Of a DNA stretch of 64,000 nt, positions 18,478-26,307 are shown in pieces. Under the pieces are notes generated by a model. That model was not told where the DNA came from and ran no database searches. It saw only the letters and a list, made by a program, of their open reading frames with translations. This DNA comes from Spirosoma sp. KCTC 42546. GTDB taxonomy: Bacteria; Bacteroidota; Bacteroidia; Cytophagales; Spirosomataceae. A program made the translations under genes and the position numbers. The stretch's first letter is position 1; every line of letters begins with the position of its first letter. The DNA lies in contig NZ_CP041360.1 in the NCBI RefSeq assembly GCF_006965485.1, positions 806,001-870,000 of the forward strand, in the 5' to 3' direction.

Positions 18478-18618
18478 CTCATGTTCACGCTTGGCTTCGC
18501 CGAGTGTGTGCTATTATTTCAAGGGCCTCCGGCCCGTTTGGGATATTAGTTTGCGTCACACCGGCCAGAGGCCGTAAAATAATAACACACACTCGGCGAA
18601 GCCAAGCGTGAACGTGAG
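18478..18618. repeat. Nested palindromic intergenic element, family A copy 2
   Basis: The left arm begins CTCATGTTCACGCTTGGC at 18478 and continues TTCGCCGAGTGTGTG; the right arm ends GCCAAGCGTGAACGTGAG at 18618. The outer arms pair over nearly 40 bp, and inner arms with GGCCTCCGGCC and GGCCAGAGGCC enclose the centre. It starts 3 bp after the GH29 stop codon and could cap the 3' end of that mRNA. Confidence 0.88.
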
Positions 18619-18723
18619 TAAACAATCGGGACCAGTGCGCATAGTTTTCAACTTCTCCGAACAATCGCCGGAAAGGCTAACTAAAGGCCTTGTTACATTA
18701 TTCTGATTACCTGTTTTTATTCA

Positions 18724-20787
18724 ATGCAAATACGACTCATTGCCCTTTTTGTCATCCTGTCACGACTAACCCTGGCCCAAACGCCAGCGCCTTTCGGAGC
18801 TGTGCCATCTGCCCGCCAGTTGCAGTGGCATAAGTTGAAGTACTACGCCTTCGTGCACTTCAACATGAACACCTTCACCAACGAAGAGTGGGGCCACGGT
18901 ACCGAAACCGCCGACATGTTCAACCCGACCCAACTTGATTGTCGGCAGTGGGCGCGGGTGGCTAAAGAAGCGGGCATGGAAGGGATTGTGATCACGGCCA
19001 AACACCACGATGGTTTCTGTTTGTGGCCCAGCAAATTCACCGAACACTCGGTCAAGAACAGCAAATGGCGCGATGGCAAAGGCGATGTCCTGAAAGACCT
19101 CTCGGCTGCCTGTAAAGAATATGGCTTGAAATTCGGGGTCTACCTCTCGCCCTGGGATCGTAACCACCCCGCCTACGGAACCCCCGAATACAACGAAATC
19201 TTTAAGAATACCCTCAAGGAAGTGCTGACCCAGTACGGCGACGTGTTTGAAGTGTGGTTCGATGGAGCTAACGGCGAAGGGCCGAACGGTAAGAAACAAG
19301 TCTACGACTGGCCGGGCTTTATTGCTACGGTTCGGCAATATCAACCCAATGCAGTCATTTTTAGCGATGGGGGGCCTGATATTCGTTGGGTAGGTAACGA
19401 AGATGGCTATGCGGGTGAAACCAACTGGGCAACCTTAAACCGGGATAAAGTTTATCCGGGTTATCCGAATTACTGGGAGCTGACGCCGGGCCATGAAGAT
19501 GGTACGCATTGGGTACCCACCGAAGTGAACTGTTCGATTCGGCCGGGTTGGTACTACCACGCCAGTGAAGACAGTAAAGTGAAATCGCTGGAGCATCTGG
19601 TCGATATTTATTACAGCTCAATTGGGCGCAATGGCAACTGGCTGCTCAATCTGCCCGTTGATCGCCGGGGGCTTGTTCACGAAAACGACGTGGCCCGGCT
19701 TATGGAACTGAAAGCCTATACCGATAAGGCGTCGGTCAATCTGGCTGGTGGGAAGAAAATCGTCGCCAGTAGCGTCTTCAGTAAAGTGCCAACCTTTGCC
19801 GCGAGCAATATATTGGACAAAAGCCGAGATACGTATTGGGCAGCTGCCGAAGGGGCCAAACAATCCACCCTCGACATCGACTTGGGCAAATCCATTACCC
19901 TCAACCGACTGCTCATTGAAGAATACATCGCACTGGGCCAACGGGTGAAGAAGTTTTCAGTATCAGCCTGGAAGGATGGCAACTACCAACCTGTTGCACA
20001 GGGAACAACCATCGGCAATCGGCGTATTCTGCGCTTCCCGACTGTAACAACAAGCAAAATCCGGGTAAACATTGAGGAGTCCAAAGCCAGCCCGCTTATC
20101 CGCCATATCGAAATCTATAACGCGCCTGAGCTGATCGTAACCCCGGTTATCAGTCGCAGTAAAGACGGCCTGGTAACCATCGCCTGCCCTCGCACGACCG
20201 ATCCGGTTATTACCTATACTACTGATGGGTCGGAGCCAACGGCTAGTAGCCCGCGTTTCAGTCAGCCATTTTCAATGCTTCAGAGTGGTACCGTGAAAGC
20301 CCGCGCGTTCATCAACAACATGAAAAAAGCCAGCAGCCCCGTTTCCACTGACTTCGACATTAGCTCGGCAAAATGGACGGTCGTATCGGCTGGTAGCTCG
20401 GCATCCGGTAAGGGAATTGACCGGCTAATTGACGGGAATACGAATAGCTTCTGGCAGCAGCGTAAAGCGGGCGAAGGGACTGTGTCTGTTGTTCTTGACC
20501 TGGGCGAAACATTGTCATTGAAAGGCTTTACCTATATGCCCCGCCAGGATGGTAAAAAAGACGGCATCGTGTACCGATATGCCGTGTCGGTGAGTCAGGA
20601 TGGAAAAACCTGGGCAGCACCGGTTAGCCAGGGCGCTTTCAGCAATATCAATAACAACCCGGTTGGGCAATCGGTCCGGTTCGACCAGCCGCAGTCGGCG
20701 CGTTACCTGAAATTCGATGCGCTCGAAACCACCGGTGAAAAAGACGCCACTGTTTCCATTGCCGAACTGGGCGTTTTGACGCGCTAA
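18724..20787 (+). CDS. Alpha-L-fucosidase GH29 with chitobiase-C-like and F5/8C (CBM32-like) domains
   Basis: 687 residues. Signal peptide about 1-18. GH29 catalytic domain about 30-340: YAFVHFNMNTFTNEEWG, ITAKHHDGFCLWPSKFTEHS, nucleophile Asp180 in VFEVWFDGANGEG, and SIGRNGNWLLNLPVDRRG. A first discoidin-like module lies about 345-470 (SNILDKSRDTYWAAAEG, LDIDLGKSITLNRLLIEEYI). A chitobiase/HEX C-terminal-like segment follows (VITYTTDGSEPTASSPRFSQ), then a second F5/8C module (GIDRLIDGNTNSFWQQRK, SVVLDLGETLSLKGFTYMPRQ). The modules suggest binding to complex surface glycans. It differs clearly from the GH29 just upstream, so the two probably cut different fucosyl linkages. Confidence 0.94.
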   Translation: MQIRLIALFVILSRLTLAQTPAPFGAVPSARQLQWHKLKYYAFVHFNMNTFTNEEWGHGTETADMFNPTQLDCRQWARVAKEAGMEGIVITAKHHDGFCLWPSKFTEHSVKNSKWRDGKGDVLKDLSAACKEYGLKFGVYLSPWDRNHPAYGTPEYNEIFKNTLKEVLTQYGDVFEVWFDGANGEGPNGKKQVYDWPGFIATVRQYQPNAVIFSDGGPDIRWVGNEDGYAGETNWATLNRDKVYPGYPNYWELTPGHEDGTHWVPTEVNCSIRPGWYYHASEDSKVKSLEHLVDIYYSSIGRNGNWLLNLPVDRRGLVHENDVARLMELKAYTDKASVNLAGGKKIVASSVFSKVPTFAASNILDKSRDTYWAAAEGAKQSTLDIDLGKSITLNRLLIEEYIALGQRVKKFSVSAWKDGNYQPVAQGTTIGNRRILRFPTVTTSKIRVNIEESKASPLIRHIEIYNAPELIVTPVISRSKDGLVTIACPRTTDPVITYTTDGSEPTASSPRFSQPFSMLQSGTVKARAFINNMKKASSPVSTDFDISSAKWTVVSAGSSASGKGIDRLIDGNTNSFWQQRKAGEGTVSVVLDLGETLSLKGFTYMPRQDGKKDGIVYRYAVSVSQDGKTWAAPVSQGAFSNINNNPVGQSVRFDQPQSARYLKFDALETTGEKDATVSIAELGVLTR

Positions 20788-20810
20788 TAGTCAATTGTTT
20801 ATCAACTATT

Positions 20811-20901
20811 TTTAACCACAGAGGCACAGAGAACACGGAGATAAAATATTTATTATCAATCCATGAAAGCTCTGTGTTCTGTGTGCCTCTGTGGTTAAAA
20901 A
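20811..20901. repeat. ACCACAGAGGCACAGAG palindromic repeat, copy 1
   Basis: The left arm is TTTAACCACAGAGGCACAGAG (with GAACACGGAG following) and the right arm is CTCTGTGTTCTGTGTGCCTCTGTGGTTAAA, separated by about 30 AT-rich bases. It forms a long hairpin between two glycan genes. The right arm, read as protein, falsely extends the downstream gene at its 5' end. Confidence 0.85.
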
Positions 20902-20918
20902 CGTTACCTCCATCAACT

Positions 20919-23462
20919 ATGTTAAAACGATTCCTTCATCTCGCTCTCTCGCTCCTGTCAATAAGCCATCTTCAGGCACAGACGAAGCCTGAATCAACAA
21001 CCTATTCGTTTACCAAAGGCCTGGTTGCGCTGACCGGTAGCCGATACGGACGCGAAGCAATTTATGCCGATCCGCTGGCCTATCAGCTCTACTCCGGCAC
21101 GCTCAAACAACCAGCCGAAGGTGCTGTTTTCGGTACCGATGATCAAGGAAAGGAAATCAAATGGATGCCCGTTACAGCCGATAGCCTGAACCGGTTGCGG
21201 TTTCGGGGAGGTTTTCGGGGGAATGGTGGAGCACCAGCGGGTCCCGGTGTCGTAGCAGGTAGCCTTCGGGGTGGCATCGGTGGAGGAGGTGGCTATATTT
21301 ACCTGACGTACTCATCGACCCGCGAACAGATTGCCCTGCTCAATATAAAAGGCAACAGCAACGTCTACGTAAATGGCGAACAGCACATGGGCGATGCCTA
21401 CAGCATGGGCTATCTGCACATACCCGTAAAACTCAAAAAAGGGCTTAATGAGTTTTACGTGCGGGGCGTCATGATCACGGCCAACCTGAATTTCCCGGAC
21501 AAAGCTGCTTTATTGCGTACCGATGATCCCACCTTACCCAGCATCCGGTTGGGACAATCGAACGGATCGCTTCAGGGCGCTGTGGTTGTGGTCAACACCT
21601 CGGCAACACCATTAGCTGGGTTGCAACTAACCAGTAAAGTGGCGGGTAAATCGCAGACAACCAGTTTGCCCGTTATCCCGGCTTTATCGAGTCGGAAAGT
21701 AGCGTTTACCTTCGATGGTAGTGGCGTTAGTGCGAAAGGTCCGCAGCCCTGCGAATTGACCCTTGTTCAGAAAGGAAAGTCGCTGGACGCAGGTACGATT
21801 TCGGTGGAGGCCGTTCCTGCTGGTGCCTCCTATAGCCAGACGTTCGTTAGCCACATCGACGGCAGTTTGCAGTATTATGCCGTAACTCCACAGTCATCGG
21901 CCACGGCGGCTCCCTCCGCACTGTTTCTGTCGGTACACGGCGCGGGTGTAGAAGCCAGCGGACAGGCTCGGGCCTACAAAGCCAAAGACTGGGGAAATCT
22001 GGTGGCGGCTACCAACCGTCGGCCACGCGGTTTCAACTGGGAAGACTGGGGTCGGATAGACGCCCTGGAAGTACTGGCGATTGCTAAAAACCAGTTCAAA
22101 CCCGATCCACAACACATTTACCTGACTGGCCATTCGATGGGCGGACACGGCACATGGTTTCTGGGTGCTACTTATCCCGATAAATGGGCGGCCATTGCCC
22201 CCTGCGCGGGTTACCCAACCCTGAAAGAATACGGTTCTGCCGATGGGGTAATTCCAGATAGTAGTAGCAACCCCCTGGAACAGATGTTGTTACGGTCTGG
22301 CAATCAGAGCGATGTGCTGAAACTGACGAGTAATTACAAACCACTGGGAATCTATGTCCTTCACGGCGATGCCGACCGAACCGTTCCGGTTACCTACGCT
22401 CGTCAGATGCGCAAAATCCTGGGTGAATCTCAACCCGACATGAGCTACTACGAATATCCCGGCGGTAGTCACTGGTTTGGTGATGAGAGTGTTGACTGGA
22501 AACCCTTGTTCGATTTCTTCAAATGGCACAAGATTGCCGTTGATTCGACGGTGAATACCATCGATTTTATGACAGCCAATCCCGGTATTTCATCGGCGTA
22601 TCGTTGGGCAGCTATTGAACAGCAAACCCAACCGCTACTTTATAGCCGGATACAACTCGGACGGAAAGGTCAGGCTATTACGGGGACAACGACAAACGTA
22701 GCCCTTTTGAAGCTGGCACTGGATGGATTTGCGGCAAAAACACCCGTGACGATTACGCTGGACGGAACCCCGGCGCTTACCTACACCACTACGAGTGCCC
22801 AGGATACCTTGTTTCTGCGTCGCGAAAACGGTCAATGGAAGCAGTCGCAACGACCCGATGCGGCTCAGAAAGGCCCGCATCGGAATGGTACCTTCAAAGA
22901 TGCCTTCAACAACCGAATGGTGTTTGTGTACGGAACGAAGGGTACGAAAGAAGAAAACGGCTGGAACTGGCAGAAGGCTCGCTACGACGCTGAAACCTGG
23001 TATTACCGGGGCAATGGTGCTATCGACATCGTAGCCGATACTGATTTTTCGCTGGCGAACTATGCCGATCGGGGTGTTGTCCTGTTCGGAAATGCAACCA
23101 ATAATGCCGCCTGGAAACAACTACTGGCCGACTGCCCAATCCAACTGGAACGCAATCGTGTGCTGGCAGGTGCTCAGCAGTGGCAGGGCGATGACCTGGC
23201 AGCCTATTTCGTTTGGCCGATCAAAGGTTCGAAAACGGCTTCGGTAGCGGTCATTGGTGGCACAGGGCTCAAAGGCATGCGGGCGGCTTCGGCCAACCAG
23301 TACTTTGCCGGAGCCAGTGGTTTCCCCGACTTCATGATTTTCGGACTGGACATGGTTCGGGATGGGAGCAAAGGCGTTCGCATGGCGGGCTTCTTTGATA
23401 ACAACTGGAAACTGATGCCGAACCAGTACGTTGTCAATGGCCAGAAGAGCGGGGCTGAGTAA
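20919..23462 (+). CDS. Exported alpha/beta-hydrolase, prolyl-oligopeptidase (S9)-like
   Basis: 847 residues from ATG 20919. An in-frame ATG at 20874 lies within the repeat, and its 15 extra residues precede the true signal peptide (MLKRFLHLALSLLSISHLQAQ). The N-terminal ~330 residues are beta-rich, including Gly-rich RGGIGGGGGYIYLTYSS. The alpha/beta-hydrolase domain carries Ser406 in GHSMGGHG, an Asp in HGDADRTVP (about 484-486) and His518 in GGSHWFGDES. A C-terminal beta region follows. Within this locus it may be a carbohydrate esterase (deacylating glycan) or a peptidase freeing glycopeptides. The family alone does not decide between these. Confidence 0.85.
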   Translation: MLKRFLHLALSLLSISHLQAQTKPESTTYSFTKGLVALTGSRYGREAIYADPLAYQLYSGTLKQPAEGAVFGTDDQGKEIKWMPVTADSLNRLRFRGGFRGNGGAPAGPGVVAGSLRGGIGGGGGYIYLTYSSTREQIALLNIKGNSNVYVNGEQHMGDAYSMGYLHIPVKLKKGLNEFYVRGVMITANLNFPDKAALLRTDDPTLPSIRLGQSNGSLQGAVVVVNTSATPLAGLQLTSKVAGKSQTTSLPVIPALSSRKVAFTFDGSGVSAKGPQPCELTLVQKGKSLDAGTISVEAVPAGASYSQTFVSHIDGSLQYYAVTPQSSATAAPSALFLSVHGAGVEASGQARAYKAKDWGNLVAATNRRPRGFNWEDWGRIDALEVLAIAKNQFKPDPQHIYLTGHSMGGHGTWFLGATYPDKWAAIAPCAGYPTLKEYGSADGVIPDSSSNPLEQMLLRSGNQSDVLKLTSNYKPLGIYVLHGDADRTVPVTYARQMRKILGESQPDMSYYEYPGGSHWFGDESVDWKPLFDFFKWHKIAVDSTVNTIDFMTANPGISSAYRWAAIEQQTQPLLYSRIQLGRKGQAITGTTTNVALLKLALDGFAAKTPVTITLDGTPALTYTTTSAQDTLFLRRENGQWKQSQRPDAAQKGPHRNGTFKDAFNNRMVFVYGTKGTKEENGWNWQKARYDAETWYYRGNGAIDIVADTDFSLANYADRGVVLFGNATNNAAWKQLLADCPIQLERNRVLAGAQQWQGDDLAAYFVWPIKGSKTASVAVIGGTGLKGMRAASANQYFAGASGFPDFMIFGLDMVRDGSKGVRMAGFFDNNWKLMPNQYVVNGQKSGAE

Positions 23463-23466
23463 GCTA

Positions 23467-23568
23467 TTTTAACCACAGAGGCACAGAGGACACAGATTTA
23501 TAACCTGATTAATATCGCACATTTACCTCTCTGTGTTCTCTGTGCCTCTGTGCCTCTGTGGTTAAAAT
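23467..23568. repeat. ACCACAGAGGCACAGAG palindromic repeat, copy 2
   Basis: TTTTAACCACAGAGGCACAG begins at 23467 and the complementary arm ends GTGGTTAAAA near 23568. The right arm has a small internal duplication (TGTGCCTC repeated), unlike copy 1. It sits 5 bp after the stop of the hydrolase gene. Confidence 0.85.
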
Positions 23569-23590
23569 TTTGTCTTAAACCCAATAGAAT

Positions 23591-23606
23591 AGCCAAGCGA
23601 GAACGT
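23591..23606. repeat. Solitary arm of repeat family A
   Basis: AGCCAAGCGAGAACGT matches the right outer arm of family A (copy 3). The rest of the element is missing, which suggests decay or a partial copy. Confidence 0.6.
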
Positions 23607-23641
23607 AGGAACAGCGATTCTAATAAATTACCCATATTCTA

Positions 23642-25921
23642 ATGATTCGATTACATTACCTGTTACTGGCCTTATTCGTCACCTTGTCTATTCAGGCGCA
23701 GGATGTGGCTCAGCGGTACCCGCTTATCCCGTATCCAACATCGCTAACACCTGCATCGGGACAATTTGTCGTAACGGCTCAAACGGCGCTGATCGTTCAG
23801 GACAGTCGGTTTGAGAATGAAGCCAGGCAGTTGCAGGCACTGTTAGAACCAGGTCTGGGCAAACGACTCTCCAGCAAAGGGAATAGCTCCAAAATCGTGC
23901 TTCAATACGATGCGTCGATTACGAATCCTGAAGGGTATGATCTCACGATTACACCCCAGCAAGTGACGTTGAAAGCCAGTCAGCCCGTCGGGATGTTTCG
24001 CGCTGTTCAAACGATTCGTCAACTGCTGCCGGTGGCTATTGAGAAAGCAACGAAACCGCTGTCGTCGATAACGATTCCGGCCGTTCAGATTCGTGACCAA
24101 CCGGCCTATGCCTGGCGGGGTATGCACCTCGATGTATCGCGGCATTTTTATTCGATGGACTACTTACACACGTTCATTGACCGGCTGGCACTCTATAAAT
24201 TCAATAAATTTCACCTGCACCTGACCGATGATCAGGGCTGGCGGCTGGAAATAAAAGCCTATCCTAAACTAACGAGCGAAGGGGCGTGGCGAACCTATAA
24301 TAATCAGGATTCGGTCGTCTTGAAACGGGCGGTCACTAATCCCGACTTTGACCTGCCCAAACAGTTTATCCGGCAACAGAATGGGCAAACGCAGTACGGG
24401 GGTTTCTACACCCAGGCACAAATGCGCGACCTGATTGCCTACGCAGCCGCCCGACACGTTGAGATCATTCCCGAAATCGACATGCCCGGCCATCTAACGG
24501 CGGCTATTAAGGCGTATCCGTTTCTAAGTTGCACCGGTCAGGAAGGTTGGGGGAAAACGTTTTCAGTACCCATTTGTCCTTGCAACGAGCCAACCTACAC
24601 GTTCATGGAAACGGTGCTGAGCGAAGTCATCGCACTGTTCCCGAGTCCGTACGTTCATATTGGTGCCGATGAGGTCGAGAAATCGACCTGGGCACAATCG
24701 GCGGGTTGCCAGGAGTTGATGAAACGGGAGAACATTAAAAACGTGGAGGAGTTGCAGAGCTATTTCGTGCACCGGATTGAGAAGTTTGTGCAGTCGAAAG
24801 GTAAGAAGCTGATGGTTTGGGACGATGCCCTCGAAGGTGGACTTAAGCCGTCTACGGCAGTCATGTACTGGCGCAGTTGGGTAAAAGATGCTCCCCATAA
24901 AGCCGCTCAGAACGGGAATGATGTCGTCATGACGCCCGTGAGTAACCTGTATTTTGATAGCCCTCCGGGAATTCAATCCGTCGAAAATATATATAATCTT
25001 AACGTCGTGCCTGAACGGATAACCGCTGGGCAAACAAAGCAGTTTCTGGGTGCACAGGCTAACATCTGGACCGAATACATCCCAACCGAAAACCGCGTGG
25101 ACTACATGAGTATGCCCCGCATGACGGCGCTGGCGGAAGTAGTCTGGACGGCAAAAAAGGATTATTCATCATACCAGAAGCGGCTTCTCCAGCACTTCCT
25201 GCGCATGGAGCAACTGGGCATTCATTACCGCCTGCCCGACCTCACGGGTTTTGCCGAGGAGAACGTCTTTGTCGATCAGGCTACGTTACGCATCAAAAAG
25301 CCGTTGGACAGCTATTCTCTCCGCTATACAACTGACGGGTCGAACCCTCAGTCAAATTCACCCGAATTACCAGGCGGGTTATCCATTACAAAACCACAAA
25401 CGGTTAAGGTAGCGGCCTTCACGCCATCGGGTGTGCGGGGCGATGTGTATTCGCTCCGTTACCAGCAGCAAGCCTATGCAACGCCGGTTACCATTGCCAA
25501 TCCACAAGCCGGTTTAACGAGCAGTTATTTCAAAAAGTACTTCAAGGAAACCAAGCTGATGAAGCAGCAAACCCCCGATAGCACGTATACGATCAACAAC
25601 GTTGTGGTACCAAAATCCGTAAACGCGCCTAGCTTTGGTATCCAGTTTCGGGGGTATCTGACCGTACCCGAAACGGGTGTTTATAGCTTCTTCTATACCT
25701 GCGACGACGGCGGCATTCTCCGTATCGCCGACCGGATGGTGGTCGATAATGATGGCAACCATTTTCCTATCGAAAAAAGTGGTCAGGTGGCTTTACAAAA
25801 AGGCGCACACCCCTTCGAAGCCGATTTTATTGAAGGCGGTGGTGGCTTCACGCTCAAACTGAAATACAGCCTGAACGGCTCCGAACCAATGGACATACCG
25901 GATAGCTGGTTTGGGCATTGA
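23642..25921 (+). CDS. Beta-N-acetylhexosaminidase GH20 with C-terminal PA14 domain
   Basis: 759 residues. Signal peptide about 1-19 (LFVTLSIQAQ). N-terminal GH20b domain about 25-150 (YPLIPYPTSLTPASG). GH20 catalytic barrel about 155-520: AWRGMHLDVSRHFY, KFHLHLTDDQGWRLEIK, EIIPEIDMPGHLTAAI, catalytic Asp343-Glu344 in HIGADEVEKSTW, and LGAQANIWTEYI. A chitobiase C-terminal-like stretch (SLRYTTDGSNPQSNS) follows, then a PA14 domain about 625-755 (GIQFRGYLTVPETGVYSFFY, DDGGILRIADRMVVDNDG). Reaction: retaining, substrate-assisted removal of terminal GlcNAc or GalNAc. PA14 probably binds glycan. Confidence 0.95.
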   Translation: MIRLHYLLLALFVTLSIQAQDVAQRYPLIPYPTSLTPASGQFVVTAQTALIVQDSRFENEARQLQALLEPGLGKRLSSKGNSSKIVLQYDASITNPEGYDLTITPQQVTLKASQPVGMFRAVQTIRQLLPVAIEKATKPLSSITIPAVQIRDQPAYAWRGMHLDVSRHFYSMDYLHTFIDRLALYKFNKFHLHLTDDQGWRLEIKAYPKLTSEGAWRTYNNQDSVVLKRAVTNPDFDLPKQFIRQQNGQTQYGGFYTQAQMRDLIAYAAARHVEIIPEIDMPGHLTAAIKAYPFLSCTGQEGWGKTFSVPICPCNEPTYTFMETVLSEVIALFPSPYVHIGADEVEKSTWAQSAGCQELMKRENIKNVEELQSYFVHRIEKFVQSKGKKLMVWDDALEGGLKPSTAVMYWRSWVKDAPHKAAQNGNDVVMTPVSNLYFDSPPGIQSVENIYNLNVVPERITAGQTKQFLGAQANIWTEYIPTENRVDYMSMPRMTALAEVVWTAKKDYSSYQKRLLQHFLRMEQLGIHYRLPDLTGFAEENVFVDQATLRIKKPLDSYSLRYTTDGSNPQSNSPELPGGLSITKPQTVKVAAFTPSGVRGDVYSLRYQQQAYATPVTIANPQAGLTSSYFKKYFKETKLMKQQTPDSTYTINNVVVPKSVNAPSFGIQFRGYLTVPETGVYSFFYTCDDGGILRIADRMVVDNDGNHFPIEKSGQVALQKGAHPFEADFIEGGGGFTLKLKYSLNGSEPMDIPDSWFGH

Positions 25922-25961
25922 GGGTGTGAGAAAGCTACATTATCTTAAGCTATCCTGATTG

Positions 25962-26055
25962 ATTTTGTCATGCTGACGAAGGAAGCATTTTAAGATTTCC
26001 TTACTTACTCATTAGGATAGTTTAAGATGCTTCCTTCGTCAGCATGACAAAAAAT
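25962..26055. repeat. TCATGCTGACGAAGGAAGCAT palindromic repeat (family C)
   Basis: ATTTTGTCATGCTGACGAAG on the left pairs with CTTCGTCAGCATGACAAAAAAT on the right, arms about 30 bp, with a roughly 30-base centre containing TTCCTTACTTACTC. It follows the GH20 stop by about 40 bp. I recall TCATGCTGACGAAGGAAGCAT-type repeats as frequent in Cytophagales genomes. Confidence 0.82.
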
Positions 26056-26085
26056 CATCGAATGTTCCTTCATCGAACTAACTAC

Positions 26086-26105
26086 ATGAACTATATCAAA
26101 CACCC
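26086..26105 (+). repeat. Displaced copy of the first 20 bp of the GH2 gene
   Basis: The 20 bases at 26086-26105 equal the first 20 bases of the GH2 coding sequence (26308-26327) except for one C/T difference. The two copies flank repeat A copy 3, directly on its left and 33 bp from it on its right. The arrangement suggests that the palindromic element arrived with a duplication of the gene start. Confidence 0.75.
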
Positions 26106-26274
26106 GCCGTTCTCGCTTGGCTATCCGACCGGGCTGGCGTACCAGCGTGAGCTATTATTTTGACGGCCTCTAGCCGGAGAAAAATACCAGTACAGCCAAT
26201 ACGGGCCAGAGGCCATTGAAGGAATAGTCCTCACTGGTACGCCAGCCCGGTCGGCGGAGCCAAGCGAGAACGGC
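26106..26274. repeat. Nested palindromic intergenic element, family A copy 3
   Basis: Outer arms GCCGTTCTCGCTTGGCT and AGCCAAGCGAGAACGGC continue inward as CCGACCGGGCTGGCGTACCAG and its complement, about 40 bp in all with a few mismatches. Inner arms contain GACGGCCTCTAGCCGG and GGGCCAGAGGCC. It is the longest of the three copies. Confidence 0.88.
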
Positions 26275-26307
26275 AGCGCTAATACATACAACCTGAAAAT
26301 ATCATCA

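Noticed and set aside
20874..20918. Upstream ATG extending the S9-like hydrolase by 15 residues
   Set aside because: The extension is encoded by repeat B and precedes a normal signal peptide at ATG 20919.
12489..26274. Family A repeats considered as a CRISPR-like or tandem array
   Set aside because: The copies are kilobases apart, palindromic, and have no regular spacers.
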